A stretch of 64,000 nt of DNA from a virus. Made by a program: the position numbers and the translations under genes. The stretch is taken from IMG/VR virus record IMGVR_UViG_3300047382_000771, positions 62,001-126,000 of that record; one strand, given 5' to 3'. The notes under the pieces were generated by a model. That model did not search any database. It was not told where the DNA came from and worked only from the letters and a program-made list of their open reading frames with translations. Of this stretch, positions 40,016-49,328 are shown one piece after another. Numbering within the stretch: the first letter of the stretch is position 1; each line of letters starts with the position of its first letter.

Positions 40016-40811
40016 AATAGAAGATAAAATATCTAAAGCAAGAATCAAAACATCAAATAGTAAAGGCCCAAGCCTTTATGTTAGAGATGACAACGGATTA
40101 CTGCAAAACGTTATCTATGAATTCAATGAAGATGGCTCAATAAACTGGAGGGCTATGATAAAAGAAGAGCACTTGTTCCCCAACAGGTCCTGGTTTGAGT
40201 CTAGGGGTAAAGATTGCCCTAGGTCAATAGATGGGTTAGCTGACCATCAGCTTTTAATTAAGCTCGCTGGGATCAAAGAATTAGCAAAGCTTAGGGGGTT
40301 TGAATCTATTAGTTATGATACAGTTAAGTGTGATGAAGGTCATGTAGCCGTATGTTGCACTGTGTCATTTACACCAAACTATGAAACAGGTTCTCAGAGT
40401 GTTACTTTTCAAGACATGGCTAATGCTACATTAAATAACACTAGTAGCTTTGCGACTAAATTTTTAGAGACCATAGCTTGTAACAGGGCTTTTGTTAGGT
40501 GTGTTAGAAACTTCCTTAATGTACATATTGTAGGAGATGACGAAATAGATAAGTCTGATAAGAAAAGTGTAAGCTCTGCAGTTTCTAAAACCAACTCTAA
40601 TCCATTCAGCCCTGTAACTACTTTGCAAAAACAAGCCGAAAGTGTTTTGGGTTGTACAGATTTTCAAGACTTCAAGTCCCACATAAGGGAGTGGTGGAGG
40701 AATAAAGTTGCAGGAGTCTACCAGAATGAAAGTATTTCTAAATGGGAAGACTGGTTAGATATCTCGGATAAAGACGCAAGGATACTGGTTGGAGTAATTT
40801 CTAAATCTTAG
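39999..40811 (+). CDS. Unknown; possible single-strand annealing recombinase
   Basis: A 270-residue protein. DHQLLIKLAGIKELAKLRGFESISYD is followed by a beta-rich VAVCCTVSFTPNYETGSQSVTFQDMA and by TKFLETIACNRAFVRCVRNFLNVHIVGDDE. The pattern of beta sheet followed by (E)TxAxxRA(F/I)xRxxRxxL resembles Rad52/Erf/Sak-type annealing proteins, in which a conserved arginine-rich helix ends the core. The C-terminal half is a linker (SSAVSKTNSNPFSP) and a helical tail. The assignment is tentative. It overlaps the preceding gene by 17 bp and converges with the tail operon by 4 bp. Confidence 0.4.
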   Translation: MTGKTKIEDKISKARIKTSNSKGPSLYVRDDNGLLQNVIYEFNEDGSINWRAMIKEEHLFPNRSWFESRGKDCPRSIDGLADHQLLIKLAGIKELAKLRGFESISYDTVKCDEGHVAVCCTVSFTPNYETGSQSVTFQDMANATLNNTSSFATKFLETIACNRAFVRCVRNFLNVHIVGDDEIDKSDKKSVSSAVSKTNSNPFSPVTTLQKQAESVLGCTDFQDFKSHIREWWRNKVAGVYQNESISKWEDWLDISDKDARILVGVISKS

Positions 40812-43168
40812 TCTTCGACTTCTTCGCTCTGCGAAGTTATATTCAAAACATACCCCGCTGAAGGTGCCGATTGATTCGTTAGAAAATCAACGCCACTAAT
40901 CGTAGGCTCTCCTATCATCATGGCGTTTATAAAAGTTGGTGTTGATGACCCAGTATAATTTATATTAAAAGACACACTAGGTATACTTGTGTGCTTATCC
41001 TTAAACGGAACATTAAAACTTGTTCCTACACCCTCTAGATCAAACTTAGTCTCCTGCCTGGGAACCAAGTATTCTATGCTATCATTTACTTGGTAGTATT
41101 TATTGGGTCCAGCAGCATCATGAGTCATTATCGTTATATACTGTGGCCTATTACCTTCTAGGTCTGTGGAAGCTGCCCCGACATGCAGACCATCAACATT
41201 TGAATCTTCGATTGTTGCCTCACTATAAAAGTTATTATCATCAGGTATTATATTAGGAATTTCTCCTGTATGAAAAGATACCTTAGTTAAATCTAAATTA
41301 TTTTTATTTTTCTTAAATTCCGAATCCCTTATTTCGTAAGTTATTGTGAAATTCGTTCCATTAGTTGTATAATTTAGGTTGTCTAGTTCTATTTTATTAA
41401 ATACATGCACCTTACTATGACCACCTACCCTCTCTTGATTTTCTCTTTTAATAAAATCTGATCTTATCAATATACTATCATTTCTTAAGTAATCACAACC
41501 AAGATCTCGATAAACATGAGACCCGCTTGAATTTACCCAGCACCAACCTGAGCCCACATCATTTGAGGTAAAATTAATTATCTCGTTATTGTTATTGATA
41601 TAGTCTCCAGATCTAAACCCACTAGGATGAAACTGATTAAACGACGATCTATTTTTAATTTCACTATCAAAGACTTCGTCGAAAATTCCAACATTACCCC
41701 TCCTTAGCCCTAGCCATCCTTTAGCTCCACTAAATTGATTAACCTGATTCCATTGAGATTTATTTAATAGAACCGCTGGCATTTCAGCAATTTGATTTAA
41801 ATAAGATGCTGACATTTCGTAACCACTACTAAACTTCTCCCCTTCTCTAAATTGAATATTTAAACCATTAGGGTTGTCTCTTTCCATTGAAAATGTTCCA
41901 TTAACGTAGCATTGGCCAGATAATATATCTTCGTATGTATGAAAACATATTCGTTTTTCATCTACATCGTAGTATGCGTATTCATAAATCCCACTTTCTC
42001 CACTATATAAAACTTCCCCACCTTTAAAATAATCACCAGCACCACTACCATAAATAAGGCCGTCTTTTTCTTGTAGATCTCCAGTGGTTGTTTTTGATAA
42101 AAAATCATAAGTATGATCATAATAGAAAGAACTATTATCATTTACTTCGGTAGAGATTGAATTATTAATACTAGCATGATCAATTAATATATTACCATTA
42201 TAACCAGACTTTGGCTTTGAGATTAAACCTGTACCATCTACTTTATATATAAGGTCTACAATTTGGTGGTCTTGCCAGTCGTAGTTTAATTTTATTAAGC
42301 TTCTAATTCCTGCTTCAACTTTTGTTACATCTACATCTTTAACTATTGGCTTGAAATTTACACCGCTAGCCTTATACGGATCTTGAGTCTGACTAACCAA
42401 AGGTAATGGCCCACCTTCGCCAAGATTATCAAACGGTACTGCCATTAAATAATTATTCCTATCTGGTAATAAGGGTATCGACCCACTCCTATTGTAATTC
42501 ACTGTTTTTATTTTAGCTCCAGATTTAAACTCAACGGTGTCCTCTAATTCACCGTATGCATTTGTCCCTGTAAATAAATACATATTAATACCTTGTAGGT
42601 CGCTTGTTCCAGTGTACTCTATCTCAAAATGCCCCCCAGTTTTATTGTAACTCGTAATTTCGCCAGTAGGCGGGGGGTTATACATATAAAGGTGTCCTGT
42701 TTCTTTATTCCCAAATTTATCGTTCAGTACAACTGAAACATTCAGGTATCTATTAAAATCACCAGACGCATCTATAGTGGTCTGATTCCCTGAGATTCCA
42801 GTTTCGCTATGTATTAACTTACCCCCCTCGAAGGATGGATTATTTAAACTAGAAGGATCTTGCCTGTAAACAAAAACATCAAAATTATCTATGTATTGAT
42901 TTTTCTTAACCAGTGATTCATTCTTGATAACCTTATTACCCTTAGGTTCAGTAACACTCCACCTCAAATTTATCTTACTAGATAATGTTTCCTGGGAAAA
43001 AAGTTTCTCTCCAGTTTCATCTTTAATTATTACTAATTCTGGTTGGTTAACACCATTATCCACAAATATTTTATTAATCCTGAAAGTTTTTCCGAACTTA
43101 TCTTTTGGATTTTTGAGAGGTATTTGGATGGATGCACTGGATCCAATATTTGTTTTTCTAATACTCAT
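40808..43168 (-). CDS. Tail-tip accessory/fibre protein of unknown family
   Basis: A 786-residue beta-rich protein. It begins MSIRKTNIGSSASIQIPLKNP and contains several fibronectin-III-like strands (LRWSVTEPKGN, GEITSYNKTGGHFEIEYTG). A middle part has aromatic and glycine-rich segments (SGWCWVNSSGSHVYRDLG, GSGAGDYFKGGEVLYSGESG) like those in host-contact fibres. It directly follows the J-like tail-tip gene through a TAATG junction, where lambda-like phages often encode fibre or J-accessory proteins. It is the last gene of the leftward tail operon. No family is recognised. Confidence 0.65.
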   Translation of the reverse strand: MSIRKTNIGSSASIQIPLKNPKDKFGKTFRINKIFVDNGVNQPELVIIKDETGEKLFSQETLSSKINLRWSVTEPKGNKVIKNESLVKKNQYIDNFDVFVYRQDPSSLNNPSFEGGKLIHSETGISGNQTTIDASGDFNRYLNVSVVLNDKFGNKETGHLYMYNPPPTGEITSYNKTGGHFEIEYTGTSDLQGINMYLFTGTNAYGELEDTVEFKSGAKIKTVNYNRSGSIPLLPDRNNYLMAVPFDNLGEGGPLPLVSQTQDPYKASGVNFKPIVKDVDVTKVEAGIRSLIKLNYDWQDHQIVDLIYKVDGTGLISKPKSGYNGNILIDHASINNSISTEVNDNSSFYYDHTYDFLSKTTTGDLQEKDGLIYGSGAGDYFKGGEVLYSGESGIYEYAYYDVDEKRICFHTYEDILSGQCYVNGTFSMERDNPNGLNIQFREGEKFSSGYEMSASYLNQIAEMPAVLLNKSQWNQVNQFSGAKGWLGLRRGNVGIFDEVFDSEIKNRSSFNQFHPSGFRSGDYINNNNEIINFTSNDVGSGWCWVNSSGSHVYRDLGCDYLRNDSILIRSDFIKRENQERVGGHSKVHVFNKIELDNLNYTTNGTNFTITYEIRDSEFKKNKNNLDLTKVSFHTGEIPNIIPDDNNFYSEATIEDSNVDGLHVGAASTDLEGNRPQYITIMTHDAAGPNKYYQVNDSIEYLVPRQETKFDLEGVGTSFNVPFKDKHTSIPSVSFNINYTGSSTPTFINAMMIGEPTISGVDFLTNQSAPSAGYVLNITSQSEEVED

Positions 43169-46100
43169 TAGGGTACCGCCTCAATTCTAACATAATAACT
43201 CTTACCTTCCTCTATGGATGTATCCCTAAAGTCATAAGAAATTTGTTTAGTTAAATCGTCTCTATTTATGTTTTTATTCCCAAGCTCAAGTGTTTTTATT
43301 AGCTGCTTTGAGTGGAAAACTTGAACACGATATAATCTTGCAGCAGAAACTTCGTTCCAGAATATCCTTAAGCCATATTTTAACCCAAGCTCTTCATCTT
43401 CATCTAGCATTTCGATGTATATATTTTCAGGAGGCGGAGTAAAGTTTGTATTCATAACAATTGGGGATCTTGGGACAGGCAGAGTTGCGTTATCTTCAAT
43501 TGTTCCAAATTTACCAGAGTTATATTCCATAGCTTCTATTTTATATATAGCATCCCCCTCTTCAATTATATTTAAAACTTTATACTGCTTTGTTGTTGCT
43601 AAATTTAATTCATCCTCTATAACAAAAGTAGTACCTTCTATATCATGCAACTTAAGTAAAGCATCGTCAGTTTTCCTCTCAAGTATATAGCTTTTTAATA
43701 TATTTTTGTCATGGGTTACCCAATCCCCATGGTCTTCAAAATCGCTAGATCCACTAACACAAATAAAATTATAACCAGAAGGCAAATCTGGATCCTCTAC
43801 TATAATCTCCATAGATTCACTCACTAAGGGTTTAGGATAACTAGGAGAATCCGTTTCCACCCCTTCTTGAGCTTCTAGACTAGCTATCCTATCTCTCCCA
43901 ATATCAGATTCAGTATTACCAAATTCATCTTCTAGGGGATCTCTAGCTATCGTTAATCCAACTTTTGGGTAACCTACCCCCCAATTATAAAAATCTATTT
44001 CATCATCAGTACAGCCTTGTGGGTTAACCCATACAAATTTTTCAGGAGGAGGAGTCTCTCTGTAATACCCGCCTATCCATGCAAGCTCATTATCATCTTT
44101 TGGCAACACATCCCCAACGAATTGTTGGTCTACTTCGTTAGCAATCGAAGCTACATCGCCACCTCGTAATCTAGCATCCTGCATTGCTGTCACAAATGTA
44201 AACTTGCCAGATATATGCTCGTAAGGATTATTGATAACTTGCACCCTAGTATCGTTATTAGTTATAGAGCCTATAGTGTATTCACCTATTTGCCCAATCC
44301 TAATACTATCTATTTCTTCATCCGTTATCGCATCCCCATAAAGTGATTTTTGATTTAAGGTCTCCAGAGTGTTGTAGCCCGATATGTTGTATAGTTTTAT
44401 TTTCTTGTGAGTCCTATTATCAAATGAGTCAACTATAGTCCTAACTGGAAAATCTATATCTAGGTATGCTACCTTACCATCACCACTTACATCTATATTT
44501 AAAACTTTCCCAGCAAATCTACCTACAGTTTTTTTATTGTCTAATATATCTATCACATCTCCAGGCCTAAGATAAGATCCTGGATGAGCAGTATTAAATG
44601 TGACAATCTCTGTCTCTAAGTTCTTCCCTTGTACTAAAAACTCAGCCGTTCTTTGAGCTTGTGATTTAGATGTAACACCTAATGCGTTTATAGACTCTTC
44701 ATATAAACCGTTCTCTACGATCTTTTCTCTGTTTTCTGCGAACGCAATTTTTGGTCTATACCTATTGTATTGATCTAGGTATTTAACTTTTACAGAATTA
44801 GTTCTACTACTCCTGGGTGTATTTGAATACTGAAAGCCCTCGCTGGACACCATATTATTAGTAAACAACATGATACTATTAGTAGGCACATCCTGATAAA
44901 AGTTTATTTTCCCTCCACCCCAATAAGTGTATGCCCTAAATATGTCAGCTATTTCATTTATTAATTTAAAAGCATTACTAGGCTGGGATAAAACAGCATT
45001 CATTTTATACCTATGCTCTATTACTGGGTAATATATTTCGGCAGCACAAGTACCTTCCATCACATTACCTATACCTCTATCAAGGACAACATAATACCTA
45101 CCTATAGTTTCATCTCCAGTGACAGAGACAATTTTCCTTAATGCTCTTTTTTTATAACCGTTTTCCTCCCAAAATAGAGCTATATTCTTTTGTATATGTT
45201 TAAATTCTTGACCAAATTGTTCTTTAGTTAAAAACTGACCCTCCATTAAAATTCTAGCACTACCAACTGTTTTAAAATTTCTCCTTGGATATGTTGATGA
45301 ATACCCAGTTGGAACAAGTTCGTCACAAAATTTTGCTACTTTGTAAAATGTCCACTTGTCTATAAACTCTTCTTCCATACCGAACTTACCCAATCCATAA
45401 ACATTATTAGATATTAAATCGTATAGACACCATGCTGGATTGTCAGTCCACACAAGTTCATCTGAAAATTGTCCATTCCACGCTTGCCCATAAGTTTTCA
45501 AAACTGGATCGTAATTATTTGGTACTTTTACTTTTTTAAGTTTTAAGTTGTAATTTCTCCTTAACTGCTGTGGGACTTCTTTTGCTGAAACCCTAGTTCC
45601 TATTACTACTGAATTTGGGTAATTAGTTTTTATAGTGGATATTTCAGTTATGTTAGCTAAAGCAACATCATCCTTGTACCTCGCTGCTGACTCACCCTCC
45701 CTTACTACATTTCGCTCTCTAGTTATTTTGAAAGCTTTTATAATTCTAGGTCTACCCAACGGATTAGGAGGTAGATAAATTTTAATATCCTTCATGTACC
45801 CACCTGTGCAGGTTCCGAAGAAAGAAACATCTGTCTCGTATAAAGTTTCTCCTTCATTTCCATAGTGTATTCTAACCTGAACTCTGTTCGGCCAAGTTTC
45901 TCCAGAATTTTCAATTTTAGTTCCTATCTTAAATTCAGAATTTTTTTCAAGAATAATACCAAAAATTAAACCAACAACGCCTCCCCATATAACACTGGTC
46001 AGAAATGCACCCAAGTCAAATGGTTCATCACTTTCAGCCATTAAGTCAGCTGCATAACCTGCCCCAGTAATAGCACCTATAACAGCAAATAAAGTAGCAC

Positions 46101-48573
46101 CAGGAACATATGTAACCTCTACTTCGTCCCCTGGGTATATAAAAAATAATTGATTTATTTGAAATGTAACCAATGCTTCATCTACTAAGGGATTCGTTAT
46201 TATATGTTTTACTGGATATTCTTCTTCTGGTCTTACGTCTCCAATATCTCCTAATGAGTCTAATGAAATAAAAACTGGGTCATCCGATACAGCGGATGTG
46301 TCTTCGTTGTAAAAAACTACCCCAGGATTTTCTATAGTAATTTCTTTCCATAAGTTACTATTCGTTTCGGGATCTGGATCTATGGCTGTAAAAATGGTGG
46401 GAAATTCTTCGGCAACAGTTTCTAAAAACCCTCTTCCGTTTAATTCTATTTTCTCGAAATAAACAACCCCTTGCTGAGCTTGATCACTTAAAGATACTAT
46501 AGTTGAATTTTCATCACTTAAGTCTCCCTCTGGGATAGCTGTTATTGTTTTATAAACAGACGTATTATTAAAGTAAACAACATCATTCACTGCAAAAGGT
46601 TTAGCTGGCCTAAATTGCTTAAACCTTGTTGCTGCTTCTGGGCCAGCCCTAAAATAACCAGAACCTACTAGATCTAAATCCTGATTATTAGGTATACCAT
46701 CACCATCATCGTCATCCATAGGATATTGGCCCATATATTCAGGCTCTTCAAAAACCACGGTATTCGCATCGTAAGCCATATTGTATGTAAAAACTTGAAT
46801 ACCATCCCCAGGATTGTCTGGATCTTCTTTAAATATTCCTCTAGCCTCAAATAACCTTGTTCCCTTTTTAACTATTGGGAGCGGGTCAAATTGTCCAACA
46901 ACATAATTAGACGCAGGACTATACTCAGTATCGGTGGCTCTTAATGTTTTATACCTAACCTCTGTAGTTCCATTAAAAAATGTAACTATTGTGCCCTTGG
47001 GATAAAAAGGTGTAGATTTATTAAAATCTTTAAAATTAGTACCCTGGAACTTAGCCGCATTAACTTCATCTAATATTCTAGGCCCAAAAAGTTTTGCGTT
47101 TATTGGTTTTGTTTCCCCTATAAACTGGTAAGGCTTTTCTAACAAAGATTGATCGTTTGCTCCAATCTCTCCTTTTGTATTCCTAGCTACATCAATATCA
47201 AACTGTAATAGATTATAACTTTCTTGTACAGTTGTTTCGTCTATATATTTCTCTTCTTTTACTGGTAGGTCATTAAGTAAAACAGCCTTAAGGTAACTAT
47301 CCGAACCATCTCCAGGATTACTGTCTTTCGCATCTGTAAAAATTAAATCATTACCATCGTCATCAGAGAATCCTTGAATTGGTCCTTCGCATATTAAATC
47401 TACTATTGTAGCTATCGCTGAAGACTCGAATTTATACCAACCTAAACCATTCCTTTTACTTCCATTCTTGTATCTTCTTCCAACACAAATAACATTTCCT
47501 AGGTTAGAGGATTGAACATTAGTTGGGTCATCTACAAGTTGAGCATTCCTGAAATTTATCGGATAAAATATTCTTTCTGAAGAATCGTTAATTCTTTTGG
47601 GTTCGCTCTGCAGCATAGTGAAAGGAGCTAAATGTAAATCAGCCTCTTTAACTGTAGCTATTCCTTCTTGTGGAGTTGGTCCCCAATCCCCATTGTAACT
47701 ACTATAATTTTGAAGGAAATATTCTGGCACCCCTTTGTTATAAATAGTTTTATAATACAATGTGCCCGCACTTAAAAAACCCTTACCAAGTTTTTGCTTT
47801 TCAATAGCTTCCTCCCCTGTGTATGATACATCTGCTCCGTACATTCCATCATTAGATCCAAAACCTGTAGCAGGGTCCCTAGATTTAAGAGCCTTAAATA
47901 CTATACTTTCTATACCCATTTCTGATGGCCCGTCAGCGATAGAGGAAAAAGCACTAGATAATAGCGGGCCAGGATCTTCTCCTAATTGCTCAATTAATAA
48001 CTGTCTGTATTTATTATATAAAGGTATAAGGTGGTATGCTCCATTTTCTAATTTATATATTTTACCTAAATCAGCATCATATTCATAATTATTAATTGAA
48101 TTTGATACAACCTTAGAGCCCACTTTCATTTTACCGTAACCAAGTGGTACATTACTACCTTGTTCTGTTACATTCTCCACACCCCTATAAATATAAGATT
48201 TGGTTTGAGCTTGTAAAACTCTAGTATCTCTCTCTTTCTTCCCTAGCATTTTATTCTGAATCCATCCGCTAAGGAAACTTGTACCAAAAGACATAGCCAT
48301 TCCCATAACCATTCCAGCACCTTGAGCTACAGGAGATATAATAATATCTTCTTTTGTATTTTTATCTATTTCTTCTTGGCGGAAATACTCATTAGAGTCT
48401 TTCTTCTTAAAAGAGTACCTAACTCCATCCATCTCTTTAGATTGCAGGTATTGTATAAAACCATCAGTATTTGCTTCGATAGCCGATATAGCTTCTAGGG
48501 GAGACCCCACATCTAGTTCCCACTTTTTCCCAAAGCGTTTGCCTAGTTTTCCATATAAGTATACCTTTTTCAT
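43168..48573 (-). CDS. Tail-tip attachment protein: lambda I-J fusion
   Basis: An 1801-residue protein. Residues 1-160 match lambda tail assembly protein I: VYLYGKLGKRFGKKWELDV, EDIIISPVAQGAG, a hydrophobic GMVMGMAMSFGTSFLSG and VPLGYGKMKVGSKVVS. From about 390 the J-family core follows: VDLICEGPIQGFSDDDG, and DNPAWCLYDLISNNVYGLG with YKVAKFCDE. A TSP3-like calcium motif DDDDGDGIPNNQDLD lies near 618-632, two hydrophobic stretches near 830-890 and a fibronectin-III module at the C-terminus. It should form the tail-tip receptor-binding hub. The start has AGGAAAAAGG as a Shine-Dalgarno sequence and GTGTAAT further upstream. Confidence 0.88.
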   Translation of the reverse strand: MKKVYLYGKLGKRFGKKWELDVGSPLEAISAIEANTDGFIQYLQSKEMDGVRYSFKKKDSNEYFRQEEIDKNTKEDIIISPVAQGAGMVMGMAMSFGTSFLSGWIQNKMLGKKERDTRVLQAQTKSYIYRGVENVTEQGSNVPLGYGKMKVGSKVVSNSINNYEYDADLGKIYKLENGAYHLIPLYNKYRQLLIEQLGEDPGPLLSSAFSSIADGPSEMGIESIVFKALKSRDPATGFGSNDGMYGADVSYTGEEAIEKQKLGKGFLSAGTLYYKTIYNKGVPEYFLQNYSSYNGDWGPTPQEGIATVKEADLHLAPFTMLQSEPKRINDSSERIFYPINFRNAQLVDDPTNVQSSNLGNVICVGRRYKNGSKRNGLGWYKFESSAIATIVDLICEGPIQGFSDDDGNDLIFTDAKDSNPGDGSDSYLKAVLLNDLPVKEEKYIDETTVQESYNLLQFDIDVARNTKGEIGANDQSLLEKPYQFIGETKPINAKLFGPRILDEVNAAKFQGTNFKDFNKSTPFYPKGTIVTFFNGTTEVRYKTLRATDTEYSPASNYVVGQFDPLPIVKKGTRLFEARGIFKEDPDNPGDGIQVFTYNMAYDANTVVFEEPEYMGQYPMDDDDGDGIPNNQDLDLVGSGYFRAGPEAATRFKQFRPAKPFAVNDVVYFNNTSVYKTITAIPEGDLSDENSTIVSLSDQAQQGVVYFEKIELNGRGFLETVAEEFPTIFTAIDPDPETNSNLWKEITIENPGVVFYNEDTSAVSDDPVFISLDSLGDIGDVRPEEEYPVKHIITNPLVDEALVTFQINQLFFIYPGDEVEVTYVPGATLFAVIGAITGAGYAADLMAESDEPFDLGAFLTSVIWGGVVGLIFGIILEKNSEFKIGTKIENSGETWPNRVQVRIHYGNEGETLYETDVSFFGTCTGGYMKDIKIYLPPNPLGRPRIIKAFKITRERNVVREGESAARYKDDVALANITEISTIKTNYPNSVVIGTRVSAKEVPQQLRRNYNLKLKKVKVPNNYDPVLKTYGQAWNGQFSDELVWTDNPAWCLYDLISNNVYGLGKFGMEEEFIDKWTFYKVAKFCDELVPTGYSSTYPRRNFKTVGSARILMEGQFLTKEQFGQEFKHIQKNIALFWEENGYKKRALRKIVSVTGDETIGRYYVVLDRGIGNVMEGTCAAEIYYPVIEHRYKMNAVLSQPSNAFKLINEIADIFRAYTYWGGGKINFYQDVPTNSIMLFTNNMVSSEGFQYSNTPRSSRTNSVKVKYLDQYNRYRPKIAFAENREKIVENGLYEESINALGVTSKSQAQRTAEFLVQGKNLETEIVTFNTAHPGSYLRPGDVIDILDNKKTVGRFAGKVLNIDVSGDGKVAYLDIDFPVRTIVDSFDNRTHKKIKLYNISGYNTLETLNQKSLYGDAITDEEIDSIRIGQIGEYTIGSITNNDTRVQVINNPYEHISGKFTFVTAMQDARLRGGDVASIANEVDQQFVGDVLPKDDNELAWIGGYYRETPPPEKFVWVNPQGCTDDEIDFYNWGVGYPKVGLTIARDPLEDEFGNTESDIGRDRIASLEAQEGVETDSPSYPKPLVSESMEIIVEDPDLPSGYNFICVSGSSDFEDHGDWVTHDKNILKSYILERKTDDALLKLHDIEGTTFVIEDELNLATTKQYKVLNIIEEGDAIYKIEAMEYNSGKFGTIEDNATLPVPRSPIVMNTNFTPPPENIYIEMLDEDEELGLKYGLRIFWNEVSAARLYRVQVFHSKQLIKTLELGNKNINRDDLTKQISYDFRDTSIEEGKSYYVRIEAVP

Positions 48574-48592
48574 CCTTTTTCCTAAAATAGGT

Positions 48593-48599
48593 ATTACAC
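48593..48599 (-). promoter_or_regulatory. GTGTAAT motif upstream of the I-J gene
   Basis: The minus strand reads GTGTAAT, 19 nt before the ATG at 48573. Unlike the other copies there is room for a leader with a Shine-Dalgarno sequence, so here it could work as a promoter -10 box inside the tail operon. Confidence 0.4.
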
Positions 48600-49328
48600 T
48601 TAAGAATTAGGTCTGTATACTCTAACTATTCTTTTTCTCCATTTATCGTCTAAAAAGTCTTCGCCAGATAAGTGGTGAGCTTTTTGATGATAAAATTCAT
48701 CTACTTCAGAGCAAACACCTACGTGCAATACATCTTCATTAGGGATATGAAATATCAACATGTCATGTTTTCTTATGTCTTCCTTATCTTTAACTTTAGT
48801 AAATCCCTCCTCAAATATTTTAAGCATATATTTGTTAGCTTTTTTACCATCTATAGGGGGAAAATAATTAAAGGATTTATAATCTAATTTAAACCAAGGG
48901 CATCTTTCGGAATAATAATCTCTAGGAATATTAACGCACTCACAAAAGCCCCTAACATAAGGTCTACCAGTTAGACTTGGCGGCTCAAATGAATCAGGTA
49001 TATATAAAAATATTTTTTTAGTTACCAAGCTATATATTAAGAAAGGTATACCCAGTTCTTCTGAATTATTTATATCAACCTGAGATGGATTCTCTGAAGA
49101 TGTAGGATGGGAGTGATATATACCTAAAAGTTTTTTTTGCCCTAAAATTTTTAAAGGAGAAATCTCAAACATTCTCTGTTTATCAAAGCTTTGATTTTTT
49201 TCCCTAGTAACTTTAACTATCAAATTAGAATCTAAAGATATGGTACCGCAAACTTCTTCACTTGGATTTGATTCTGCGTGCTCTATAATTTCTTTATAGT
49301 AATCTTTATTTTGTTTATTCAAAGTCAT
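48600..49328 (-). CDS. Tail assembly protein K-like (JAMM plus NlpC/P60)
   Basis: A 242-residue protein with two hydrolase domains, as in lambda K. The N-terminal JAB/MPN domain has a JAMM site: E25, H72-x-H74 in YHSHP, and D85 in PSQVD. The C-terminal NlpC/P60 domain has its cysteine in GFCECVNIPRDYY (C131, where lambda-type proteins have DC...VRDYY) and the histidine in LHVGV (H202). It probably processes tail proteins and cuts peptidoglycan during assembly or entry. It overlaps L by 14 bp, keeping the lambda order L-K-I-J. Confidence 0.9.
   Translation of the reverse strand: MTLNKQNKDYYKEIIEHAESNPSEEVCGTISLDSNLIVKVTREKNQSFDKQRMFEISPLKILGQKKLLGIYHSHPTSSENPSQVDINNSEELGIPFLIYSLVTKKIFLYIPDSFEPPSLTGRPYVRGFCECVNIPRDYYSERCPWFKLDYKSFNYFPPIDGKKANKYMLKIFEEGFTKVKDKEDIRKHDMLIFHIPNEDVLHVGVCSEVDEFYHQKAHHLSGEDFLDDKWRKRIVRVYRPNS

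Noticed and set aside
40822-40836. CTTCGC-TCT-GCGAAG hairpin at the convergence of the two operons as terminator
   Set aside because: The stem is only 6 bp, lies inside the end of a coding region and is not followed by a T-run; termination may occur here but the sequence does not prove it.
47762-48088. Open frame of about 108 codons on the plus strand opposite the I-J gene
   Set aside because: The opposite strand carries a well-supported tail-tip protein, and the frame has no recognisable motif.
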